A stretch of DNA of 64,000 nucleotides, taken from positions 1 to 64,000 of the forward strand of contig JAWLHU010000018.1 of the NCBI GenBank assembly GCA_041690255.1, read 5' to 3'. This document shows, piece after piece, positions 48,370-55,457 of the stretch (position 1 is its first letter; each line of letters begins with the position of its first letter). The DNA comes from JAWLHU01 sp041690255. GTDB lineage: Bacteria > Bacillota > Sulfobacillia > Symbiobacteriales > Symbiobacteriaceae. A program made the translations under genes and the position numbers. The notes under the pieces were generated by a model that saw only the letters and a program-made list of their open reading frames with translations, ran no database searches and was not told the DNA's origin.

Positions 48370-50358
48370 TCACACCGCGTAGAGTTCCAGGGCGAGCAGG
48401 ACGTACATGGCGTGGGACCAGGTGAGTGGCACGACCCAGACGGCCTCGCCCGTCACCGGGTCGACCTGTTCAGCCAACAGCCCGGTCCCGGTGCGGCGAG
48501 CCACCGCCCAGTCCAGGATCTGCTCTGCCAGGCGCCGGTTCCCGCGCTCCGCCTCGTAAATGCCAAGCCAGAGGGTACAAAGGACCCAGGGGTTACGCCC
48601 ACCCCGGTAGCGGTCGTTCGTATAGCGGATCATGCCCCCGGCGGGCGCCGTCCAGAGCGCCTCGACCAGCCGCCGGGCCGTCTTCACCATGACCGGGTCG
48701 CTGGGGTCGACCAGCTTGAAGGGCGTGCTCATGCCGAGCAGGCTGACGTCGGGAACAGGGTCCTCGTCAAGCAAGTAGAGGATATGCCCCTTCGGGGTTC
48801 GCTCCACCTTTCCGGCCAGGCCGGCCCCATGGGCCTGCTCGAACCGGTCCTGCTCCACCTGAAGGAATCGGCCACGCAGGAAAGAGCCCTCTCGCACGCT
48901 CTCCCGCAGGACGGCGCCGCGCAGTTCGGTCGCGGCCCTGCGGTAGCCGGCGGCGCGCTCCTCCTCCCCGACTTTCTCAGCCAGCTCAGCGGCGGCCATG
49001 AGCCCGCCGAAGACGGCGGCGCTGGAGTAGGTGAGCTCTGCGACCCGCTCCTCCCAGAGATCGACCGCCGGCTTGGGCAGACCCGTCTCAGGGTCCATAT
49101 TGCCGACCAGCCAATCGGCAGCCCGCTGCACGCTGGCCCAGACCTGGCGGGCGAAGCCATCCCCGCCGTGGAGTTTGGCATGAATCGCCATCCCGTAGAG
49201 GATCGAGCCGGTCTCATCGACCTGGATCAGACCCCAGGAGGGGCCCCAGTGGCCGGAGGCATAGTGCCGGTGCATCCACCAGCCCTCGGGCTCCTGGCTG
49301 TTCAGGGCCCAGCGGTAGAAGGCCCCGGCCATCTGGTGGTAGCCCGCCAGGTCCATAGCCACGGTAATGTAGGCGGCGTCCCGCCCCCAGCAGTAGGCAT
49401 AGCCACCGCACTGGCTGAAGCTCGGGTCGAACTCGGGGGCGGCGATCACCGCGCCGGTCTGCTCGTCGGACATGAGCTTGAAGGTGAGCAGGGAGCGGCG
49501 GTAGAGCGCCTGGATCTCCCCGGGCGACGCAGCCTCTGGCAGGCCGGGCAGCCCGGGCGCAAGGGTCTCCCGCACCGCCGGCACAATGGGACGGGCCTGG
49601 GCGAGGAAGTCTCGCCAGTAGGCCCGCACGCCTTCCAGCAAGCGCTGGCCCCCCTCCGCACGGGCGACGGCCAGGCGGTCCCGTACTTCGGCCGGGCTGG
49701 TGCCCAGGGCCCAGTAGAGCGTCAGGCTGACCGACTCGCCGGGGGCGATCCGGCCAAGCTCCCAGCATCCGACCGCCGAGACATCGCCGTTGGCAATGGC
49801 CCGGCCCGGAAACTGGAGCCGGCTGGCCCGCTCGTAAGGCTCCTGCCGGTTACCGATCGTGAAGGTGCCCAATGGTCGGTCGGCGCCCACGGCCACGAAC
49901 TCGGCGCGACGGTAGGCCATCAGGCTGTCGCTGGGCTCATCGTACAGAGCGGTATTGTAGAGCGGGTTCTCATCGATCCGGATCCATTGGAAGAGCAGGT
50001 ACTGCAGGGCGATCGGGGCCTCGCTGCCGTTGGTCAGGGTGACCTGGCGCAGGAGGAGATCCCGGCCCGGGGTCACGGTGTCAACGTGGCGCACGACCAG
50101 GCCGGAGGCCAGGCGGGCTGTGGTGACCAGGATGTTCTGGTCGGGCTCGTAGGCCTGCTCGGTGGTCCAGCCCGCGGCGTCCTGCCAGAGGACCTCGCCA
50201 TTGACGGCGACGCCACCCAGCAGCCGGTGGATCTGCTGGCCCCCATCGATATGGGGCCAGAAGAGGCGCTGGATCTCACCGTTCTTCGTCAAGGTGACCA
50301 GCATGCGCGAGTTGCCCAAGATCGCATCGACCAGAAAGGGCTTGTTGTTCACGATCAT
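48370..50358 (-). CDS. Glycoside hydrolase family 15 (glucoamylase/trehalase-type)
   Basis: A 662-residue GH15 enzyme: an N-terminal beta-sandwich (about 1-250, 'LLRQVTLTNGSEAPIALQYL') and an (alpha/alpha)6 barrel (about 280-660). 'YAYCWGRDAAYITVAM' and the C-terminal 'EQVDPVTGEAVWVVPLTWSH' are GH15 hallmarks; the latter carries one of the two catalytic glutamates. No signal peptide is seen, so it acts in the cytoplasm on imported oligosaccharides. The ATG at 50358 follows AAAGGA. It is the last gene of the glucan operon. Confidence 0.9.
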   Translation of the reverse strand: MIVNNKPFLVDAILGNSRMLVTLTKNGEIQRLFWPHIDGGQQIHRLLGGVAVNGEVLWQDAAGWTTEQAYEPDQNILVTTARLASGLVVRHVDTVTPGRDLLLRQVTLTNGSEAPIALQYLLFQWIRIDENPLYNTALYDEPSDSLMAYRRAEFVAVGADRPLGTFTIGNRQEPYERASRLQFPGRAIANGDVSAVGCWELGRIAPGESVSLTLYWALGTSPAEVRDRLAVARAEGGQRLLEGVRAYWRDFLAQARPIVPAVRETLAPGLPGLPEAASPGEIQALYRRSLLTFKLMSDEQTGAVIAAPEFDPSFSQCGGYAYCWGRDAAYITVAMDLAGYHQMAGAFYRWALNSQEPEGWWMHRHYASGHWGPSWGLIQVDETGSILYGMAIHAKLHGGDGFARQVWASVQRAADWLVGNMDPETGLPKPAVDLWEERVAELTYSSAAVFGGLMAAAELAEKVGEEERAAGYRRAATELRGAVLRESVREGSFLRGRFLQVEQDRFEQAHGAGLAGKVERTPKGHILYLLDEDPVPDVSLLGMSTPFKLVDPSDPVMVKTARRLVEALWTAPAGGMIRYTNDRYRGGRNPWVLCTLWLGIYEAERGNRRLAEQILDWAVARRTGTGLLAEQVDPVTGEAVWVVPLTWSHAMYVLLALELYAV

Positions 50359-50395
50359 CGTCCTTTGAGGTATGGTCAGAGCGCATCCAGTTATG

Positions 50396-51916
50396 CTATG
50401 CCGTGCGCCGGCGCAACAGGAGGAACCCTCCGCCAAGGAGGAGCAGCGCCGCTACGCCACCGCCGACCCAGAGGACCGGGAAGGCAGAGGGCGGGGCCGG
50501 CTCCAGGGGCGTCAGCACATACGGGGTCCAGGGCGCCAGGGTCAGTACCTGGCCCTCCATGATGGGCTGCACCTCGTCCAGCAGGTTCTTCATCTGCTCG
50601 CCCGGCTGGAGCAGGCCGGCCAGGTCCAGCTTCTGCTCAACAGCGCTGTTGTTCAGCGCCACCAGGAACCGTTTCCCCTCGTGCTCCCGCACGAAGGAGA
50701 CCACCTTCCGGTTCTTGGTCACCGGTGTATAGGAGCCCTGGGTGAAGGCGGGGTTCTCCCTGCGGAGTCTGATCAGCGTCTGGGTGTAGGCAAACTGCGC
50801 CGGGTTCGAATCGAACTTCATGTCCCGGCGGTTGTCCGGATCGTCACCGCCCGGCAGGGCCACCTCGGTGCCGTAGTAGATGATCGGCATGCCGGGGCTG
50901 GTCAGCAGATAGGCGAGGGCGAGCCTCAGTTTGCTCTCACCGCCCGGCGCTGAACCGGTCACAAACCGGGGGACGTCATGGTTGTCAATGAAACTGGACC
51001 AGACTGTCTCCGGGGTCTCCTGGATCTGCCTGCCCACCATGGCGTGCAGGATCGCCGGGTCCTCGCCCCGCATGAAGACGTCCTGCATGGGGAAGAGGCG
51101 GGCGAAATCGACCAGGGAGTCCAGCCCGGTCTCCAGGTACCGCTTCAGGTAGTTCAGATCGCCGTTCCAGGCCTCCCCCATGAGGTAGAACCCGGGCTTG
51201 TGGGCGTGCAGTTCCTTGCTGTACTCCTCCCAGAACCAGGTGGGCACGTGCCTCACGGTATCGAGCCGGAAGCCGTCCACCCCGGTCTGGTCGATCCACC
51301 ATTTGGACATATCGAGCAGGTACTGCTTGACCTCGGGGTTCTCCTGGGCCAGGTCCGGCAGACCGGCCAGCTTGAAGTTCTCGATCTGCTCCTGGCTGTT
51401 CCAGTCGGTGATCGACCCACCCTTGTGGAACCAGTCCGGCTTCTCATCCACAAACTTGTGGGTCGGGGCCGTGTGATTGACGACCAGATCGAGGAAGACC
51501 TTGATCCCCCGCTTGTGGGCCTCATCCACCAACTTCTTCAGTGTCGCCATGTCGCCCAGGTTTGGATCCACCTTGTAGAAGTCGGTCGCCCAGTAGCCGT
51601 GGTAGCCACCGTGCTGGTTCTCGACCACCGGCGTCAGCCAGATCCCGGTGATCCCCAGGTTCTGCAGGTAGTCCAGCTTGGCGATCACGCCGGCCAGGTC
51701 GCCGCCGTGGATCCCCGTGGCGCTCTTCGGCTCCAGCCCGATGTCGTTCGTGGTGTCGCCGTTGAAGAACCGGTCGGTCATGATCAGGTAGAAGACATCT
51801 TCCGAGTAGGGCCGGCTCATGGAGGCCTCAGCCGCCCCCACCGGTCGGGCCGGCGCTGCGAACGAGACCAGCACCGCCGCCAACAGGCCGGCTCCGAGGA
51901 ATTGCCGCAGCATCAT
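50396..51916 (-). CDS. Secreted, membrane-anchored alpha-amylase (GH13)
   Basis: A 506-residue GH13 enzyme. A signal peptide is followed by the barrel ('DVFYLIMTDRFFNGD'), with catalytic Asp in 'GVDGFRLDTVRHV', Glu in 'YLMGEAWNG' and Asp in 'FIDNHDVPRF'. The C-terminus is a single helix followed by arginines ('AALLLLGGGFLLLRRRTA'), so the enzyme stays on the outer face of the membrane. Its start overlaps the MalG stop (ATGA). Products would be captured at once by the neighbouring MalE-type protein. Substrate may be starch, glycogen or cyclodextrin. Confidence 0.93.
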   Translation of the reverse strand: MMLRQFLGAGLLAAVLVSFAAPARPVGAAEASMSRPYSEDVFYLIMTDRFFNGDTTNDIGLEPKSATGIHGGDLAGVIAKLDYLQNLGITGIWLTPVVENQHGGYHGYWATDFYKVDPNLGDMATLKKLVDEAHKRGIKVFLDLVVNHTAPTHKFVDEKPDWFHKGGSITDWNSQEQIENFKLAGLPDLAQENPEVKQYLLDMSKWWIDQTGVDGFRLDTVRHVPTWFWEEYSKELHAHKPGFYLMGEAWNGDLNYLKRYLETGLDSLVDFARLFPMQDVFMRGEDPAILHAMVGRQIQETPETVWSSFIDNHDVPRFVTGSAPGGESKLRLALAYLLTSPGMPIIYYGTEVALPGGDDPDNRRDMKFDSNPAQFAYTQTLIRLRRENPAFTQGSYTPVTKNRKVVSFVREHEGKRFLVALNNSAVEQKLDLAGLLQPGEQMKNLLDEVQPIMEGQVLTLAPWTPYVLTPLEPAPPSAFPVLWVGGGVAALLLLGGGFLLLRRRTA

Positions 51917-52782
51917 CCCTTTACGCCTCCCACCGTCAGGCCGCCCACCAGGTAGCGGGAGAAGGCCATGAAGAGGGCCATCGCCGGGATCATGGTCATG
52001 AGCGCACCAGCCGAGTAGCGGCCCCATTCCGTGTTGAAGGCGGACTGCAGGGTGACGAGGCCGACCGGGAGGGTGTACATGGCGGCCTTGGTCAGAATGA
52101 CCCGGGCGATGATATACTCCGACCAGCCGGTCATGAAGGAGAAGAGGGCCGAAACCGCCAGGGCGGGTGCCGCCAGGGGCATGGTGATCCGGTAGAAGGT
52201 CTGCAGGTTGGTCGCCCCGTCAATGGCTGCCGCGTACTCCAACTCCACCGGGATGGTGTCGTAAAAGCCCTTCATCATCCAGGTGGCAAAGGGGACGGCG
52301 GTGGCCATGTACGGGATGATCATGCCGGTGAAGCTGTTCAGCAGCTTGAACTGCGAGAGGATCAGGAAGGTCGGCAGCAGGAGCATAGGGGCCGGGAACA
52401 TCTGCGTGGAGAGCAGGAAGGTGAGCATGCTCTTGCGCCCGTAGAAGCGGAAACGAGAGAGGGCGTAACCGGCATGCGAGGCCACGAAGACGGAGAGGAC
52501 CGCCGTGGTACCCGAGACGATCAGCGAGTTGCCCATCCACCCCAGGAGCGGCTTCTCGAAGAGCATCACTCGGTAGTTCTCCAGGGTGGCACCGGATGGA
52601 ATAAAGGAGAGTTCTGTGGTGTAGAGGCTCTGGTCTGGCCGGAGGGACATGTTGAAGATCATCCAGATCGGGATCAGCGAGATCAGGCAGGCGACGAGCA
52701 GGGTGAGATAGATCGCGACGATCTTCAGGGGCGAGTCGCCCTTGTCAAAGAGTCCTTCGGAGACGCGCATCCGCTTGGCCAT
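51913..52782 (-). CDS. Maltose-type ABC permease, MalG family
   Basis: A 289-residue carbohydrate permease with six helices. 'EYAAAIDGATNLQTFYRITMPLAAP' (given in part) holds the EAA loop (EAAxxDGA pattern) that docks the ATPase. The N-terminal 'TTELSFIPSGATLENYRVM' is typical of MalG. The ATG at 52782 starts one base after the MalF stop (TAG-C-ATG). It overlaps the amylase gene by 4 bp. No MalK-type ATPase is encoded in the operon. Confidence 0.93.
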   Translation of the reverse strand: MAKRMRVSEGLFDKGDSPLKIVAIYLTLLVACLISLIPIWMIFNMSLRPDQSLYTTELSFIPSGATLENYRVMLFEKPLLGWMGNSLIVSGTTAVLSVFVASHAGYALSRFRFYGRKSMLTFLLSTQMFPAPMLLLPTFLILSQFKLLNSFTGMIIPYMATAVPFATWMMKGFYDTIPVELEYAAAIDGATNLQTFYRITMPLAAPALAVSALFSFMTGWSEYIIARVILTKAAMYTLPVGLVTLQSAFNTEWGRYSAGALMTMIPAMALFMAFSRYLVGGLTVGGVKG

Positions 52783-52783
52783 G

Positions 52784-53692
52784 CTAGTACGCCCCCTCAT
52801 CGGCACGGTTCCTGTAGACGAACAGGACGGCCCAGATCATGAGCATGAGGAAAATCAGCAGGGAGAAGGCTGCGGCGTAGCCATACCGGTAGAAATCAAA
52901 CGCCGCCCTATAGACATAGCTAACGAGGATATCGGTCGACCGGCCCGGTCCACCACCCGTCACCAGGTAGATGACGTTCACGGTGTTGAAGGTCCAGACC
53001 GTGCCCAGCGTGGCAGCCGGGACGAGGACTGGTTTCAGCATGGGCAGGGTAATGTGGCGGAACTTGTCCCAACCGGTGCCCCCATCGACATCGGTCGCCT
53101 CGTACAACTCCTTCGGAATCGACTGGAGGCCGCCGAGGGAGATCATCATCATGAACGGAATCCCCAGCCAGACGTTGACCAGGATGACGGCCAGGAATGA
53201 CCACTGGGGATGCTGGAGCCAGGGGACCGGGGAGAGGCCGATCTGCTTCAGCACCAGGTTAATGAACCCAAAGTCATGCTGATACATGGTCTTCCAGGCG
53301 AGCGCCGCAATGTACTGCGGGATCGCCCAGGGCAGGATGAGGATCACCCGGATGATCGACTTTCCGGGGAGTTTGCGATTGAGCAGAATGGCCAGCCAGA
53401 GTCCGATGGCCACGTGGAGGAAGACATTCACACCCGTCCAGACGATGGAGCGAACAAGAACCTCCCAGAGCTCCTTCTCGGTCAGGATGGAGACGAAGTT
53501 GCGAACGCCAATGAGGTCGTACTCAAAGAAGCGCTGGAGCGACATGTTGGTAAACCCAATGTAGACGCCGTACATGAGGGGATAGACCACCATGACGGCC
53601 ATGAGGATAAGAGCCGGCATGGTGTAGGCGTATGGGTTCCACGGCTGCGCCCCGGGAAGGAGACCTTCGACGGAACGAGACCGACGCGCCAT
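52784..53692 (-). CDS. Maltose-type ABC permease, MalF family
   Basis: A 302-residue carbohydrate permease. The EAA loop is 'ELYEATDVDGGTGWDKFRHI', and 'YVYRAAFDFYRYGYAAAFSL' is typical of the last helices. It pairs with MalG to form the membrane channel. GGGAGG precedes the ATG at 53692. A large hairpin separates it from the binding-protein gene upstream, probably letting the binding protein be made in excess. Confidence 0.93.
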   Translation of the reverse strand: MARRSRSVEGLLPGAQPWNPYAYTMPALILMAVMVVYPLMYGVYIGFTNMSLQRFFEYDLIGVRNFVSILTEKELWEVLVRSIVWTGVNVFLHVAIGLWLAILLNRKLPGKSIIRVILILPWAIPQYIAALAWKTMYQHDFGFINLVLKQIGLSPVPWLQHPQWSFLAVILVNVWLGIPFMMMISLGGLQSIPKELYEATDVDGGTGWDKFRHITLPMLKPVLVPAATLGTVWTFNTVNVIYLVTGGGPGRSTDILVSYVYRAAFDFYRYGYAAAFSLLIFLMLMIWAVLFVYRNRADEGAY

Positions 53693-53729
53693 AGTGAAGC
53701 ACCTCCCGTGGGCTTACGCACCGACAGGA

Positions 53730-53787
53730 ACGGGGAGTGGACCTCGCAATCCCGCTTCGGATTACCGGGATTCGCTCCACTCCCCGT
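53730..53787 (-). other. Intercistronic hairpin between MalE-type and MalF-type genes
   Basis: A 12-bp outer stem (53730-53741 with 53776-53787) encloses a 7-bp inner stem (AATCCCG with CGGGATT, 53748-53754 with 53766-53772). No T-tract follows on the minus strand. It lies 17 bp after the binding-protein stop. It probably stabilises the upstream mRNA or partly stops transcription. Confidence 0.75.
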
Positions 53788-53804
53788 CCGCTGCCGGGTC
53801 TTGC

Positions 53805-55097
53805 TTACTTGGACTCAGCGATCAGCTTCAGCGCATCGGCCTGCGCCTGCTTTGCAGCGGCCTCTGGGGTGGTCTGACCGGCCACGATCAGCTGCATCTG
53901 CGGCTTCCAGCTATCCCACACGTAGCGCATCTCCGCGATGATCGGCATGGGGGTGGCAACCTCGAGCTGCGCCTTGGACTGGAGGAGAATCGGGTCGTTC
54001 TTGACGACGTCAGCCTCGGCGGCCTTCTTGTTGGAGGGCTGCTGCTTGTGCAGCTTGGTCAGCTCGATCTGGGTGGCCTCGGAGTTCATGAACTCGATGA
54101 ACTTCGTGATAGCGGCCAGCTCATCCTTGTCGGTGACCAGCTTGGAGACGAAGTAGGACTTGGTCGAGGTCAGGGGCTTCGGCCAGTCAGCGCCGGAGAT
54201 CTGCGGGATCCGGGTAATGCCGATATCCATGCCCAGGTCCAGGTAGTTGGTGATCGCCCACGGACCGTTGATGATCATGGCAGCCTTGCCCTCCTTGAAG
54301 AGGGCTTCGGAGGCGCCGTAGTCAGACTCCTTTGGCAGGACGCCCTTGTTCTTGAACTCCTGCATGAGCTGGAAGGTCTTCACCATGGCCGGGGAATCCA
54401 GCTGGGGCTCGTTCTTCTCGTTGAAGATCTTACCGCCGTAGCCGCCGAACCAGGGGGCAACCCAGAAGGGCTCGGTCTGGTTGAAAACGAGGCCGTACCC
54501 GTCGGGATTGTTCTTCTTGAACTCCGCCGAGAAAGCGAAGAGCTCATCGGTGTTCTTCGGCACGCTGGTGACCAGCTTCTTGTTGTAGACGAGCATCAGC
54601 TGGTTGCCAATGCGGTCGGGAATGCCCCAGAGCTTGCCGTTGAGGCGGTTGCCGTCGAGGGCGATCGGGTTGAGGCTGCCGAGGAACTCCTGGCTGAAGA
54701 CGGTGTCCAGGGGCTGAATGACACCGGCGGTAGCGAAGACGCCGACGTTGTCGTCAGGGCCGTAGACGACCTGCGGAGCCTGGCCACCCTGCACGGCGGT
54801 CAGGAAGTTGGAGCGGAGCTTCTCGGTCTCATAGTGGACACGGGTGATCTTGATGTTCGGGTTCTCCGTCATGAACTTGGCGAGCTGGGGATCGAAGAAC
54901 TTTTCGGCCGACTCCTCCTGCTCCCAGAAGACGATCTCGACGTTCTTTGCGGCCGGGGCCTCCTGCTTCTCACCGGCGGCGGGGGCGGCGGGGGCGGCGG
55001 GGGCCGAGGTCTGCTCCTTCGGAGCGGCGCAGCCAGCAAGGGCGGTACCCAGCAGGCCAACGGTCAGGATGCTCGCGGCGAAACGCTTCATGTTCAT
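53805..55097 (-). CDS. Maltose/maltodextrin-type sugar-binding lipoprotein, MalE family
   Basis: A 430-residue family 1 solute-binding protein. The lipobox is 'LGTALAGCAA', followed by an Ala/Pro linker; the mature fold starts 'VEIVFWEQEESAEKFFDPQL'. 'AMIINGPWAITNYLDLGMDI' is the usual ligand-domain segment. The ATG at 55097 has GGAGG 8 bases upstream. It is the first gene of the operon, downstream of two LacI-type operator sites. Its ligand is inferred to be an alpha-glucan oligosaccharide from the two glycosidases encoded downstream. Confidence 0.92.
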   Translation of the reverse strand: MNMKRFAASILTVGLLGTALAGCAAPKEQTSAPAAPAAPAAGEKQEAPAAKNVEIVFWEQEESAEKFFDPQLAKFMTENPNIKITRVHYETEKLRSNFLTAVQGGQAPQVVYGPDDNVGVFATAGVIQPLDTVFSQEFLGSLNPIALDGNRLNGKLWGIPDRIGNQLMLVYNKKLVTSVPKNTDELFAFSAEFKKNNPDGYGLVFNQTEPFWVAPWFGGYGGKIFNEKNEPQLDSPAMVKTFQLMQEFKNKGVLPKESDYGASEALFKEGKAAMIINGPWAITNYLDLGMDIGITRIPQISGADWPKPLTSTKSYFVSKLVTDKDELAAITKFIEFMNSEATQIELTKLHKQQPSNKKAAEADVVKNDPILLQSKAQLEVATPMPIIAEMRYVWDSWKPQMQLIVAGQTTPEAAAKQAQADALKLIAESK

Positions 55098-55165
55098 CCG
55101 TGCTGCCTCCTCGTGCAATGTGACAATCCCCTCATCCGGAAACGAAACCTGTACCTGTTGCATGG

Positions 55166-55179
55166 TGCAAACGATTGCA
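55166..55179. promoter_or_regulatory. LacI/MalR-type operator, proximal
   Basis: TGCAAACGATTGCA is a near-palindrome with the central CG typical of LacI-family operators, about 70 bp upstream of the MalE-type start. A second site lies at 55341-55353. Confidence 0.65.
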
Positions 55180-55340
55180 TTCTCATCGACAAAACATGGC
55201 TCCTGGAAGCGCCCGACGGTGGGAGAATGCAGCCGTTCGCACAGCCCTTCCACACCCAGAGTTCTCGCTGTCACAAGGGCCGCAAGAGGACTGGCTGGAC
55301 AGGCACCGCCTGCACTACTTCGAACAATCATCTTCCGCTG

Positions 55341-55353
55341 TGCAAACGTATGC
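55341..55353. promoter_or_regulatory. LacI/MalR-type operator, distal
   Basis: TGCAAACGTATGC matches the proximal site at 55166 in its first eight bases and again ends in TGC. The two sites are 175 bp apart. The same stretch also holds purine-rich SD-like repeats and a small hairpin (TCCTCC-ttc-GGAGGA, about 55381-55397). No gene is seen in 55098-55457. Confidence 0.6.
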
Positions 55354-55406
55354 TCATTAATTCGTAAGGAGGAGGTAAGATTCCTCCTTCAGGAGGAGTG
55401 GTGCAT

Positions 55407-55447
55407 AAAAAAATTCAGACCTCACCCAAAGTCCCAGTGAGGTCTGA
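55407..55447 (-). terminator. Terminator of PAS-GGDEF-EAL gene
   Basis: On the minus strand TCAGACCTCAC and GTGAGGTCTGA form a perfect 11-bp stem followed by ATTTTTTTA, a textbook intrinsic terminator. Confidence 0.92.
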
Positions 55448-55457
55448 CGGGTTCTCA

